Part shown: positions 22,148 to 33,949 of the stretch, in pieces
How positions within the stretch are numbered: position 1 is the stretch's first letter
Layout: every line of letters starts with the position of its first letter
Assembly (NCBI GenBank): GCA_001557505.1
Contig: LSAX01000003.1
Span: forward strand, 1,364,001-1,428,000
DNA: 64,000 nucleotides
Direction of reading: 5' to 3'
From: Reticulascus tulasneorum
Lineage: Eukaryota > Ascomycota > Sordariomycetes > Glomerellales > Reticulascaceae
Notes under the pieces: generated by a model
The model's database searches: none
What the model was told of the DNA's origin: nothing
What the model saw: only the letters and a program-made list of their open reading frames with translations
Translations under genes and position numbers: made by a program

Positions 22148-22587
22148 CTAGCAAAGACCGGCCTGAGGGTCGGACCTATTGTAGTACGACAAGGTTAGAG
22201 ATATTCTTTGCCATAGTTTGGATGCAGGTCATGGTTGGGCAGGACTTACTTGTAAAACCAGTTGTCTATAACGCTCTCGCCACCATATTTGCAGCCTCCA
22301 ATCTCGTCCGTGAGGCGCCGCACGCAGTCGGGGTCGCTAATAAACGCAGTGCCGGCACCTTTCCACTGGACCGCGAACTCGGCCCTCTTCCCGCTCCCAA
22401 TATTCCAGCAGCCTGACTTAAACTCGCCAGGTGCAAATGTACCAGCAACTTTGGTATCGCAAAGAGAGACAGCCCCCTGGGTTGCGGCTCCCTTCTGATC
22501 ACCCCATTCTTCGCCGTCACCGTAGCAACCAGCTTGGACGGTTCCAAGGACCGACGCTAGAACAGCAATGAGGGTGGTTGGCTGCAT
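22148..22587 (-). CDS. Small cysteine-containing secreted protein (hypothetical)
   Basis: The product is 121 residues from exons 22587-22250 and 22175-22148. The 74-nt intron (GTAAGT, CTAAC branch point, CAATAG acceptor) adds a conserved-looking end, SDPQAGLC. A signal peptide is clear (MQPTTLIAVLASVLGTVQA), with cleavage before GCYGDGEEW. The mature protein has six cysteines, at GCYG, SLCD, SGCW, PDCV, GGCK and the C-terminal Cys, so three disulfides are possible. No enzymatic motif is present. It resembles small secreted proteins found across Pezizomycotina, where some act as effectors, but no role can be assigned here. A TATA box lies 134 bp upstream, which suggests a regulated gene. Flanking DNA is repeat-rich. 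Confidence 0.8.
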
Positions 22588-22720
22588 TGTGAAGTCGAGT
22601 TTAGACGGTAAATGATCTAGTAGAGGTTTGAAGCTTTTTGTGAAGTAAAGATGATATGATGAGCTGATGTGTCTTTGGTAATGCTAATGTTACTAGAACT
22701 TCACTGAGTTCAACAGCCCT

Positions 22721-22727
22721 TTATATA
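22721..22727 (-). promoter_or_regulatory. TATA box of the small secreted protein gene
   Basis: On the minus strand the sequence reads CTCTATATAAAGGGC, about 134 bp upstream of the ATG at 22587. Confidence 0.6.
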
Positions 22728-22771
22728 GAGGTTACCTTGGCTGCTCACAAGACAATTCGTGCTTGGCCGCG

Positions 22772-23500
22772 TACAACGCAATCCACAGCTCGAGATCCTC
22801 CACTCACAAGTTGAGTCTCTCTGCTTTGACTACAGCATAATCAATTATCTCGCCGGAAGTCGTCGGGATTCGCTCCTGCCTCTGTGATCTACTCTTGGCA
22901 TGGCAGATCAGCGACTAGATGTGCTTTGTTCCACACAATGTAATCCACGGGTCGAGAGTCTACTTTCACATTGCGTGCCTCTCTGCTACGCTTACAGCCT
23001 GGTAATTTATCTCACCGAAAGTCACCGGGATTTGCTCTGCTCTTGGCATAAGATACCAGCCACTAGATGCTACGCGAGGTTTAGGCATGGAGATGTATTA
23101 CAGCCGTCTTGGATCTGGTGAGAGCTGATCGTTTGCCAATGCATTGTTTGAGCACATCGCATTCGGCTCTAATGAATCCTCCTTACATGCTTCACGGCTA
23201 GCCTGGCTAGGTATGATTAGAAGACTTGACCCAACCGCGCCCAGAGGAAGTACGTAACCATCTCGGAGGTGGTCATCGGGTTGTGCTCTGCTCTGGCGTG
23301 ACGTGCAAGCCACTGGTAGTTACGCAACATTCGAGTGGAACTCTACCCCAACTGTCTTTAATTTGGAGAGAGTTGAGTCTTTTTGCAGTTGATTTGTTGA
23401 GAATATCTCACTCAGCTCTGATGAATCCTTTTCGGATCCTGCACAACCAACCAGGCGATGATCTGAAGACTTGGCCGAAGAATTCCTCTGTTGGAAACTA
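22772..23500. repeat. Diverged direct repeats
   Basis: Two kinds of repetition overlap. ACAACGCAATCCACAGCTCG near 22772 recurs as ACACAATGTAATCCACGGG near 22933, and both copies continue into similar sequence (GAAAGTCACCGGGATTTGCTC against GGAAGTCGTCGGGATTCGCTC). A longer unit of about 250 bp starting near 23023 recurs at about 23271. It has matching landmarks: GCTCTGCTCTTGGC, then GCCACTAGATGCTACGC, then TCTAATGAATCC, then GAAGACTTG. Many of the differences are C/T or G/A, but by eye I cannot show directional mutation. Confidence 0.65.
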
Positions 23501-23882
23501 AGGCTTCTTCAGGCTGAGACAAGTCACAGTTTCGATTAGGAAAGAAATTTGAAATAACACACGTGGTGTTCCTGTTCGTCTATCTTACGTCAGATGATAC
23601 CAAATTGATTGTCGTGATGTAATGCGGCTGACCCGCGCATAACCCTTACTCGGCGAAATACTCTCGTAGGGCTTAGAGGTTATTCCACACTTGTCTAAGC
23701 TAAATGACTAGTGACCGTTTACGCCATTGTTCGCCCCTCTCGCGCTTCAGCTCCAGTGGTGGCAGACTTGTGGGCTTAAGGTCCTGTTCAAATCCATGCC
23801 CGATTCCAAACAAAATGTACATGGTAGTCCAATCTAACCGCTCCCTTTCTTCGTGATTTATCGGCACTTGTCCAATGAGCTA

Positions 23883-25778
23883 CTAACCCCATCTAAATGG
23901 TGCCCAGCCTTCGCTTCCTTCTCGGTTACCCTTCGAGTAATAGATGTGGTTGATGATCGGCCTGTCGCCGTTCTCGCGGAACTTCTCCCGCTTCTCCTGT
24001 GGCCCCCAGGCCACAAGCATCTGCTGCCGACGAACAAGCACGGGCTCCTTAATGGCGTCTTTTCGGCCAATTTGTCGCATGAGCAGAGCCGGGGCCACGG
24101 TGCAAACGTTTTGCAGATGATGGTATAACTCCTTCTTGGTTGGCGGAGGATCAATCTTGGCCAGATTAAACGCCTTGCGGTTCTGCAGGATGTTCTTGCA
24201 GTCCAGCTTGCGAAGGTTGTCGATGAAATCTGACGACGTCTCCAGTTCGCCACCATGACCCCAGACAATGTATGGGTTGATGTCGAGGTAGAAATGGTGC
24301 GTTGATACCTGAAGCTTCTCGTACAGAGCCATGGCCGGCTTGATGCAGCTGTCCTCGAAGTTCTTGAAGAACCACTCGTACTTTTCTTTCTTACAGAAAA
24401 CTCGCAACAAGCTGCCAAGCTCGATCGTCATTTCTCGGGTCTTATCTCTGCGGACCCCTCTGAACTGGGGAGAGCTGAGGATGGCGTTGTAGGCCTCTGC
24501 TGTCCATGTTCGGATAGCGAAGAGATCTGTTTCCGACATGTTAGCACTGCCCGAGGAGAGTCCGGGCCAGGTGTTTGTCTTTCTCACCTCTCTTCGGTTC
24601 AACACTTGTCTGCATGGCAGATTCGACAAAGCTCAGCACTTCGACGTATGAGGATATGGACCCGTAGAGGATCTTTTGGAAAATGTTGTCGTGGAGGTAG
24701 CGCATTATAATCGAGATGACGATGTCCTCGTCTGTCTCTGGGTACATGGCTCCGTGAACAAGATCTGGGTATCCCTGTAACGCCCTCTTGAATCTCGCGG
24801 AATCAGTGGGACGTTTGCGTGCAATATTCGAAATCTCTTCCACGCCGGCGGGGTGGTCATCCAGCAGAGGCGTAATGAATTTGGTGACCCAATCCGTTAT
24901 TCCTTCAATAAGATCGTCGTAGTCCTGCACATTTATTAGAACACTGGATCTGCACGAGGAAAGCTCAAACATACTCGTCCAACTTCTTCTGGTGTAAGTT
25001 CCTTCCGGTAGGGCTGCAAGCTGAAAATATGCGATTGGGCATCTCTCAGTTGCTCCTTCAATGTTGTGTTCTCTGCGAACAGCTTCTTCATCTCCCCGGC
25101 CAGCGACTCCGTGTCCTTCTCGACTTCGCTGAAGCCAGACTCTAGCTCGCTCTTCATGTTTAGAATCTTGGCTTCTGCCCGCTCGGCTTTCTCCTCCGCA
25201 ATATCAGCTCGGGCGCTGGTTTGGTCGAGCCGCCTCTGCATCTCCTCGAGTCGCTGATACAAGCGTGACTCTTGCGAAGGGTTGCCGCTGTTCTTGCGCC
25301 GTAGAGTATGCAGGTCGTCTTTCGATTCGGCTGGTGGTGTTTGCGGTCTTGAAAGGAGACGGAAGTCAGCTCCGATGTCTGAGGATGAGGTGCCGAAGAC
25401 CGGTGGTGGTAGGCTGGAGATGCGGGAAGGAAGGAGCTCTTGGAGAACCGCTTGCCTTGAATTTTTGTCTTCCCCAGGACGCTCGACCGTGGTGAACCCC
25501 ATCATTTCAATCTCGGTGGATTCTGTCGGGCTGCCGGATTCCATCTCATGGTTCTGCTGCTGTCGCTGGAGGGCGGAGCTGTACGAGGCCTTCATATCGT
25601 CCAGCTGAATCGTTCCGGCGTCAGTCTCAATGGGCAACTTTTCGGGCAAGCGCGGCTTGCTATCCTCTCGATGTTGCGGCATGGTTGGATCTGGTGCGAA
25701 TTCTCTCCTGAGGTCTTCCATGAAGGCAAGCGGGACTACTTGCTGTCGCGTTTGTGCTTTGAGACTCGCGATCACCAC
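23883..25778 (-). CDS. Coiled-coil protein of unknown function
   Basis: The product is 594 residues from exons 25778-24975, 24924-24588 and 24526-23883. The introns are 50 and 61 nt with good GTATGT and GTGAGA donors, and frames match at every junction. Residues 1-165 are polar and probably disordered. Residues about 170-260 form a strong coiled coil (RLEEMQRRLDQ onward, rich in Glu, Lys, Arg and Leu heptads). The C-terminal 330 residues are a mixed helical domain with well-formed sequence (FKRALQGYPDLVHG, FFKNFEDSCIKPAMALYEKL, RRQQMLVAWGPQEKR) that I do not recognise. There is no signal peptide and no membrane segment. The second Met (residue 20, MEDLRREF) is an alternative start. The layout suggests an intracellular scaffold or regulatory protein, which is inference only. 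Confidence 0.8.
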
Positions 25779-27932
25779 GGCAATCTAGTGAGGTTCGGAT
25801 ATCCTTAGGTTGGTCACAGGGAGAGAAAGCCAGATCAAGGGTGTCGCGAGGCTCGGAATGAGGGTGGGGGAGAAGCAGGAGGGTGTAAGTAAACGAATCG
25901 AATTGATACGTTTTGATGTCTCAGCCTTTCGATGTATCCAGGAGGAAATGTCTCTCCTCTCGTATCCTCTGCCTTGGGTTTGTACCGGCCTGTTTTGTCC
26001 ACGTCCTTGCTGCCGATGGGTCTTGAGATCAATCAAAATGCGCTTGCCCATGGAGGGGTAGCTGTGAGGTGAGAACCCACTCAAGGCGGAACTAAGAAAT
26101 CATGAGGTACCTAGGTAGGTCGCAGTTGTGGCGGGGCAGTGCAAGGCAGCCACAGGCTTCAGGCTTCAGGCTCAGTCTGCTGGCGGGGGGGATTGTACTG
26201 GTACAAGGAGCTTCGTGGTGATGTTCTCTGTTGGGGGAAGGGGGCTGGGATCTGACTGGACGTTTCTACAGTCTTGCATATCAAGCTCGGCGTTCTTTTG
26301 TCGCCGTCTTATCCGCTCCCACATCCATGGCAGCAGACGTGGGGCCGTAGAATCGAATCATCGATCAAAGTTCGGGAGTTTTGCTGCTGCTTGGAACGCC
26401 CTGTGCCGGCTAGGCTACCTAGTCTAGGTGTTAAACATACTCCGCCACCGGGCCACCTGCGCACCATGAAACGGGTTGCCCCATCGTTCCCCCCACCTCA
26501 CTGTACGACAGCCTTACCTGATAACAGGAGACTTTTCACGAGATAATTACCTCCCGGCAGTGTAGAGGTAACTGTATTAATCAGTCAAGCTTGGCAGAAA
26601 AGTGAACGCACATGCAACAATACCCGCTGAGCCGAGGCAGAGAATGACGCATCAATGCTCCATTCGGGGTGCCAACAGGTTGATGGCCTCAAAATCCAGC
26701 CTGGAAGTTACAGCGGACGTAGCCTGCTTCAGTAGCTTGTTCAGCAGGGTGAGAACCCTAATTAGTAGGCACTAGTTAGACTAGGTCCCCCAATTTGACA
26801 GGTGGAAGTAACCGCCAGCTTACCATGGGCGGGCAACTAACCTACGTGCCTATCTTGCGAATTACTGGGGTAGCTCATGTAGTGGTGAGCCTCTGACCAG
26901 CGGAGCTGCAGCAGTGCATTCCCTGGAGGTGGGAGGCTGTCCAGCCAGGACGCATGATGCCTATCGGAGGCAGGTTGGGGCACAGGCTCGCCCAATAGCG
27001 GGTTGCGACGCTGCGGCAGCCTCCTAAGGAACCCCGGAACCACTACCCAACTTATTTGGCTAGGTGCCTTAGCCTGCCAGGTGGCTAGATACGTACCTTC
27101 GACAGTGATCCTATCAAGGTACTTTGGTTGCCCGTTAACGTTAGCATACCCTTCCCCGCCCTAGTGCTGCGTTCGGTGACCTCTAATTATTGGCCTTGGC
27201 AGTCGCATTCCACCAGCCAGGCCGACTAAGTTACCTTAAATCTAGGACTCTTTTGACGGACGCCTGAGACTCGATAGACAGATATGATGGATGCGGGTGG
27301 TGGTTGCCTGCCCCACCAGTGACAACCTCTAATATACCTACATTCCATTCCATCATCCTCATATCGTCTGTCTTGTGAGTGCCTTGGTCGAACCCTCCGA
27401 TTCATTTCACCATCCTTGTCACACCAGTCACTGCCTCTCCGTCTGGTCCATCTGTGCTCCTTTTTTATTCCCAGTGCCGTCCGTAGTACCTCGAGGCAGA
27501 TTCACCCGCCCAGCCGCAGTTCATCGACTTTTCGAATCAATAAGTCTCGGTATCCTCATAAGGCTAGCTGTGGTAGCCTTTGGTCTGGACTTCGCCTTTC
27601 TCCATCCCATCTCCGTTCTGTCTCCAGCCTTTCCTTTCTTTCAACTTGGTTCGCCCGGTCTGACTGCAACCGAGGGCCTCGATTTCCTGTTTGGCAACCA
27701 AGCCACATCGAGTCACTCCCATCGCCTCCGATACCTACTTTCACCTACATAGTACGCTAGGTCTCAAAGGTGGGGGGCTGCCTAACGACGACCTCGACCA
27801 CTTCACTATCCCCTCCTCTTTTAACCTTTGTGTGTCACCACCACCTAAACTCATATTTCTCGTGGAAACCACATCTCGCAAAATTTTGATACCCCGAACG
27901 ACGTTCAAGGCGACCATCATCCGTCGATCACC
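25779..27932. other. Long divergent intergenic region
   Basis: 2.15 kb between two divergent starts. The right 550 bp (27380-27930) are strongly pyrimidine-rich, like a fungal promoter or 5' leader. The middle holds several partial palindromes of the GTACCTAGGTAGGT type (26106, 26420, 26770). No coding exon is supported. Confidence 0.5.
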
Positions 27933-29919
27933 ATGGAGTTCGAGAAGCTCTCTATCAGCGAGCGAAAGATCATCGTCGGTATCGACTTTGGCACCACCTA
28001 CTCCGGTGTAGCCTGGGCTGAGACCCAGCGAGCTGATCGGAGGACTGCCATCACCACATGGCCCATCAGCAAGACCGCTCGCGAAGGCGAGTCTTCTGAC
28101 AAGGTCCCGACCAAGTTGAGATATTCTGGCAACGATATCCAGTGGGGATTCTCCATTCCCATCACTGCTCCTCAGGATGAGATTATTGAATGGTTCAAGC
28201 TGTAAGTTCCATCCCTCCTGCCGTTCCAGTCTACGCCTTGATACGGAATTTTCTTTCAACTGCATTCCTTCTTGTCACATATTGACTGAGACGCAGCGAC
28301 CTTGACCCTTCCCTGCAGAGCATGGGACAGGCGGTCTCCTCAAACGCCGCCAGAGGTGGCCGCAATGTTGACAAGCTCGTCACGGATTATATTTCCGCCC
28401 TCGGAGATCATCTCATGTATACTCTGCGTGAGAAGCTTGGTGAGGGAGTCGTCCAGAGCACGCCTCTCGAGTTCGTCGTGACTGTCCCCGCCATCTGGTC
28501 CGACCTCGCCAAAGACAAGACAAAGCAAGCCTGCCAAAAGGCACCGGGTTTGTCCGCCACAAAGACGCCCATTCACCTCGTCTCCGAGCCCGAAGCAGCT
28601 GCCATCTATGCTCTTCATGGTCTCGATCCACACGGTCTCAAGATCGGTGACACCGTCGTCGTTGTTGACGCTGGTGGTGGTACCGTCGATTTGATCTCTT
28701 ACACTATTGCCAACCTTAAGCCCATCCTGGAGGTTCAGGAAGCCGCTCCAGGATCTGGTGCTTTGTGTGGTTCCACCTTCTTAAATATCAGATTTGCCAA
28801 GTTCCTCAAGGCAAAGCTGGGCAAGGAAGATGGATTTGATGAGGAGGTCATGGCGGAGGCCATGGAACAGTTTGAGAAAAAGGTACGGCAAACCAAACAT
28901 GTGCAGGAGCAAACGATCTGTATGCTAACTTCAATCAGGTTAAACGACAGTTTACACTTAGCGCCAGCCCGGATGAAACCTACACCATTCCTGTTGGTGG
29001 CCTTGCAAACAATAAGGAGCTTGGCATCAACCGTGGCCGGTTCGCTCTGAAGGCATCTGATCTGCAGACCATCTTTGAACCTGTCGTACTCGAGGTTATC
29101 AAGCTGGTAAAAGATCAAATCACGGCGAGCAATGTGCCAATCCGGGCAATTCTCCTTGTCGGTGGTTTTGGTGCATCCAACTACCTTAAGGAACGGCTAC
29201 GGAACGCAATCGACAAAGGAATCCAAATCATGCAACCGCCAAACGCCTGGCAAGCCGTTGTACAAGGCGCTGTTATGAAAGGTCTCGCCCTGAGCGCGCC
29301 TGACAAGCTCACCATGATCAAAATCCAGAACCGAAAAGCTCGCAAGCACTATGGTACTGAGTGGCGGACAAGATACGACGATAAGCTCCACGGTTACTTG
29401 CGCGACAAGCGTCACTGGTGCGGTCTCGACGGCTGTTATAAAGTGTATACCATGGAATGGTTTATTCAACGCGTAAGTTCGCCGTCCTATACAAGTGTAT
29501 GTTTGGAATTAACATGTGGCAGAGTGATACTGTATCGGAGAACGAGCCATTCTTTACATCATTTGTCTGGACCGGGCTGGTTAGCCAAGGGCGAATTAGG
29601 AAGATTAAGATGGACATCTACGCCGACCGGACTCCTCGGGACGCACCGGTGGCTCGCGACGACAATGTCTCGTTGCTTTGCCACGTCGAGGCAGACGTGA
29701 GCCACATTCCCGAGAACCTCCTCGCCCGGCGGCAAGGCAATGACGGACAATGGTACTATGAACTCAGCTGCAAGATCGAGGCTGTGTACCTGTCTGCATC
29801 CACCACCTATACCCTCCTCTACAACAGTAAGATTGACCCAAATCTCAAGTTCCCCGTACTTGCGTACTAACAATTTGCTAGACCAACGATACAACACCGT
29901 CACTGCCGAGTATGTCTGA
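27933..29919 (+). CDS. Atypical Hsp70-like ATPase-fold protein
   Basis: The product is 576 residues from exons 27933-28201, 28297-28882, 28939-29472, 29523-29826 and 29882-29919, all frame-consistent. The N-terminal half is an actin/Hsp70 nucleotide-binding fold: phosphate-1 loop GIDFGTTYSGVAW at about 17-29, a mid-domain VSEPEAAAIYAL helix, phosphate-2 loop VVDAGGGTVDL and the adenosine motif LVGGFGASNYL. This pattern matches the HSPA12-like fungal proteins rather than canonical DnaK. The C-terminal part (about 400-576) is not the beta-sandwich substrate-binding domain of classical Hsp70. It is a charged region specific to this fungal group. Such proteins are numerous in ascomycetes; functions are mostly unknown. 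There is no signal peptide, so it is probably cytosolic. Confidence 0.88.
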
Positions 29920-30371
29920 GAAGAGTTTGAATGGATATAATGAACTAGGGCCGCATTGAAACGATCCACAGATCGCATTGGAGTCTAGAGCAATGGTTCT
30001 TTGATTACGTAGCTTGCTTAGCTGATGGAAATGACAACTTATGTCATATGTATACTTTAAATCGATGACCTAGCTGTAGTGCTGGATCAATCATTCAACA
30101 AGTTGGTTCACGTGAAGAATGTAACTTTCGCAATATGCGCTGGACATGCGAAATCTGCTAATCTGTAGCCGCCTTCGAGACGGACCGTGGAATACCTTAT
30201 TTTTACATGATATTAAACTGTGCAATCCCACCTCGGACGCTTATAAACTATTACCCATCTAGCACCCACTTGGCATCAACAAACCGTCTAACTATTCAGC
30301 TCCTGCCCACTGTAGTCCGACGTTTTCCGGAATCCTTGCCAAGCAAGACCTACATCGAGTACTTTAAATTA
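29920..30371. other. Convergent intergenic region
   Basis: 452 bp between the 3' ends of the Hsp70-like and SDR genes. AT-rich, no coding signal. Confidence 0.5.
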
Positions 30372-31462
30372 TCAAGACAAAGACGTGACACCTGGTTGAA
30401 TCTTTTCCAGTTTCTGCTTCAGTTCCTCCCAAACGAGCTGCTGCAGCTTGGCCCCAGCATCGCCCTTAGCAAGGCCAACAGTCGGCGTGATCTTGCAATC
30501 CGGCAGGTACTGTCCATGTGATTCGGGCCCGACACTGCCGCCGTACACGATTGTGCGTGAACCAACCTCAGTGGGGCGCATTATCCTCTTCACTAGGAAG
30601 CGACGGATACCGCTAATGTCGTGATCGCGATGGAGTTCACTTTCGCAGAATCTAGATGGATCAATAGAGAGTTAGCAACCTGTGGAATAGACTGAGTCGA
30701 GATCCAGCGACTTGTACCCGTAGGCAAGGAGGGGGGAGGGGGCTGGTCTTACCCAGGAGCAACACAGTTCACAATAACATTGCTAGAGCTGAATGGGGAC
30801 ATTGCGGCGATCTGCTTGGTGATGAGAATGGCCAGCAGCTTTGTAGTTTGGTAGCGGTCCATTATGTTTGCAGACTTCTCGTCATTGAGTCTCGCAAACA
30901 TTTGGCCGGCCAGAGCATCACGCTCGTTAAACTTGGCGACCTCGTAGAGCTCCGAGCCGGTGACTGTGAAATGCGTCTGTGTCTTGTACTGCGCGGCCGT
31001 CTCGCGGAGTTCGGGATGTATTAGACAAGCTAGTAGTGCGAGGGAGACGACATTCGTAGTGATCGATTCCTCGTTGTCCTCGGTCTTCTGGAACACGTTC
31101 GGCCACATTGCGGCGTTTGCGAGGAAGACGTCGAGACGGGGCAGATTACTCTTGACTCTAGCCCCGAAGGCTTGAACGGAGTTGTAAGAGTTAAGGTCCA
31201 GCTGCCATACTTCGAGGGTGCCGGGTGAACACAACGTTGTTGCTTGGATGTCTTTGGCTGCGGCTTCTCCTTTCTCGACATTCCGACAGGCGATGATGAC
31301 GAGAGACGCGCCGAGGCGGACAACCCAACGGGCAGCTTCTTTGCCTAGGCCTCCGCTACCTCCAGTGATGATGACGACTTTTCCCTTGAAAGATGCGGTT
31401 GGGACGGGCGGTTCAGATATAAACTGGCGGTTGATGAAACCCAACAGGAAGCTGAAGGACAT
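30372..31462 (-). CDS. Short-chain dehydrogenase/reductase (SDR 1)
   Basis: A classical-type NAD(P)-dependent oxidoreductase of 329 residues, from exons 31462-30753 and 30651-30372 with a 101-nt intron (GTAAGA...ATCTAG). The cofactor loop is TGGSGGLG at 33-40, followed by CRN at 59-61, which suits NADP(H). NAAM at 116-119 replaces the usual NNAG. The catalytic Ser is probably Ser170 (VTGSELY), and Tyr204 and Lys208 form the YQTTK active site. The hydrophobic N-terminus (MSFSFLLGF) may dock on a membrane. Long C-terminal regions like this are found in retinol-dehydrogenase-like fungal SDRs, several of which sit in metabolite clusters. It is divergent from the Zn2Cys6 regulator at 32057, so the two may be co-regulated. 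The substrate is unknown. Confidence 0.9.
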
Positions 31463-32056
31463 GATGAACTAAATAAAAAGGCTTCGGCTATTCTTGACGT
31501 ACACGTCTTGTTTGCTTTCTTGTTTGATAGGGGATGAGCGTCTGCTTATTATTAGAAGAGAGAATCGTAGGAGATGTAGACCAGATGGACGTTTGGTTTT
31601 CTGCTGGGAGACTCGACTCCTGATAAGGACGGCGTCGGAGAGCGTCTTTTTGACTTTCAATCTTCATCATGGGACAGGGAAGTGGCGCCGGTGTTTACGG
31701 ACATTAAAAGCGAGACCCCCTAAAACGCGAGGCATTGAGGCCATAGTCGAGATGCAAGCCGAGAACACTTCGATGTCGGTGATTCCATTACGATGAACCA
31801 ATTACGGGGCTGACCGGCGGGGGATGGGGACACGCTAGTTCGAAAGTAGTAACCGAGCTGTGGATTTCCCGGGGGTGGGATCGCAATCTGGCGGCAAGTC
31901 ATGAGCCTGCATAGACGGCATGGATCCGCCTCGGACACATTCTTAAGAGCCCAGGCTCCCCCTCGCGGTAGTAAATCGCCCGTCTCGGTTACCTATTTCG
32001 TCCAGCACATCTTACTTATCACATATGAACAGAATAGTTGACTCTCTCCAGAATTA
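31463..32056. other. Divergent promoter region of SDR 1 and the Zn2Cys6 regulator
   Basis: 594 bp shared by two divergent genes. It contains several CGG words and an ACCGGCGGGGG stretch at about 31812. CGG triplets are the usual half-sites for Zn2Cys6 factors, but I cannot identify a specific pair. Confidence 0.45.
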
Positions 32057-33468
32057 ATGGATGGCGACGTTAGATTCCGGGTTCTCTCGGCAAGCAGCTT
32101 TGATCCGACGGTCTGTGGATATAGGAAGCGCAAAGTGTACCCGAAGACGAGATCTGGGTGCCTCTCATGTAAGGAGAAGAAAGTCAAGGTACGTATGCGC
32201 TCTGGTAGGCCGTGCTCCGGGTTATGACGTACGCAGGGCTAAGCCTATGAAAGTGTGATGAGGCAAAGCCGGCCTGTGCCAGATGCCGAAGAAACTGTCG
32301 GACATGTGAGTATGTTCGGCAAAGCGACAATGATATGAAAGTGTGTCGATTGGATCAGTCCGCTGACCAGGGCGGCAATGGTGGCCTCTCTATTCTAAGT
32401 GCTGTCACCGTGATCCCATTCTCGTCGCCCAGTTCAAAGAACGGCACGTCAAGCATCCATCTCATGCAGCACTTCCAAAGACACTGGGCCGAGATATTTC
32501 ACATGCCTCAAAGCCAAGAGATCATCTGGCTCTCCAAGTCCAGCCCGCTTGTCCGCAACACTATCCTCGCCATCGCCGCCTGCCACCTCCGGCACGTCTC
32601 ACCTGGGGTCCTGCAGCACCGAATCGCCGAGCACTTCCAGGCGGCCCTCGCCATCGAGGGCTACCAGAGTCTTCTTGCAACTCCCCGGGAGAAGCTGGAC
32701 CACTCAGAAGTGAGCACGCTAGTCCTTAGCGCAATGCTGCTCAACATGCTCGCCTTCGCGCTGCCCGAGTTGGAGGCGGCGGAGGGTGACGAGCTAGATC
32801 CGAGCAGCTCATGGGTCTTCAGCTCTCGCAAGGACCGGTTGGCGTGGCTGGCACTGCAGTCAGGGGTCCGGCCTCTCATGAAATCCATGCCGGCAGATGT
32901 TGCAAAGACTGTAGACTTCGTCGCGGGCATATTCCTCGGCCCCGAGAAGGAGAAATGGGCCTTTAGGACTGCGAGTCCAGGATTGGAAGGCGTACCACAG
33001 ATTTGGATAAAGTTCTTCGATCTGGACAGCAGCCGCGACGGCTATGAATGTCGACCGGCTCCCGATGCTATTCACGTTTCGCTGTATGAGAACATGGCCT
33101 CGACCGGCGCCATGCCTAGCAACATCTTTCGTGCGCCTGTGCAGCTCTTAACGCATCTGCAGAATCTCGATCCCGCCTTGCTGAATGTGTTCCAGAGTCT
33201 CGGGTTTCTAGGGAAAGTGCAACACGATTTTCGGTCGTTGCTGTACGATAGGGATCCGAGGGCGCTGTGGCTGTTTGGCTATTGGCTCGGGTTCATGTGC
33301 CGCTACGAGGATATGTGGTGGTGTGGCAAACGTGCAAGGAGGGATTATACCGCTATCTGTATGTGGCTTGATCGACTGGGTCTGACTCAACAGCCCGGTG
33401 CTGATGGGGAGTTGTGGAGAGAGCTGATGACGCAACTTGAACTGGCGCCTAGGTTCGCCTGCACTTGA
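32057..33468 (+). CDS. Zn2Cys6 transcription factor
   Basis: A fungal binuclear-cluster regulator of 448 residues, from exons 32057-32188 and 32254-33468. The 65-nt intron (GTACGT...GAAAG) splits the zinc cluster, and splicing joins CLSCKEKKVK to CDEAKPACARC. The six ligands are Cys35, Cys38, Cys45, Cys52, Cys55 and Cys62, in the C-x2-C-x6-C-x6-C-x2-C-x6-C spacing, preceded by basic residues (RKRK, KTRSG). The remainder is a helical activation and regulatory domain with QHFQRHW and LAIAACHLRH, like the UPC2-type regulators common in ascomycete gene clusters. The ATG at 32057 is the one in frame with the cluster. An overlapping ATG at 32061 is in another frame. It lies between SDR 1 and the esterase, and so is the best candidate regulator for this block. 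Confidence 0.9.
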
Positions 33469-33594
33469 AATGCACAAGTTGAAGAAGACGGTATTGAAGG
33501 AGGCCCGATATTGTTTCTGTGGTCAGGCGAGGCAGAGACTCCCAACGCATCTAGTCGAGCCAAGAGCCGATTCCACTATCCCATTTCTTTGTGA

Positions 33595-33819
33595 ATGACG
33601 GCCATGCTCGAACCAAACCTCATATGGCAGCAGCTTCAAGATGTTATTCGATCCGATCCTAGTGTTGAGATGGTTGGCTATAATTATAAGGTGCATTGGG
33701 ACAAAAGGTACAGAAGCGACAGCAATTATGCGGAAGGAGTCTGGAGCATCGACAATGAAAGTTCTCAGATTTACTTTTACTTGAACTTTTCCGAGGGTTC
33801 TCTTGAAGTCGGCATCTAA
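33595..33819 (+). CDS. Doubtful small open reading frame
   Basis: A 74-codon frame. Its sequence looks protein-like, with alternating polar and aromatic residues toward the C-terminus (VGYNYKVHW, YAEGVWSID, IYFYLNF), as in a small beta-rich protein. There is no signal peptide and no recognised family. It could equally be chance or the tail of a lost gene. I give it low weight. Confidence 0.25.
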   Translation: MTAMLEPNLIWQQLQDVIRSDPSVEMVGYNYKVHWDKRYRSDSNYAEGVWSIDNESSQIYFYLNFSEGSLEVGI

Positions 33820-33949
33820 CAGGCGAGCAGCTGTTATATTAATTATTGATAGCACCGATTTCATGAGATATTGGGCATGAAATCGATAGATCAATTGCTT
33901 TGATAACTGAGATAGCTAAAGGGATTGGGACATCCGGGCCGCGGAGGAC

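Larger units (their letters stand above)
22588..23882. other. Intergenic region with repeats
   Basis: 1.3 kb between the secreted protein gene and the coiled-coil protein gene, largely occupied by the diverged direct repeats. No gene is supported. Confidence 0.5.

Noticed and set aside
26100..26120. Palindromic TACCTAGGTAGGT words, here and near 6135, 15540, 26420 and 26770
   Set aside because: Short CTAGG/TAGGT palindromes are frequent in fungal intergenic DNA. I see no consistent position relative to genes.
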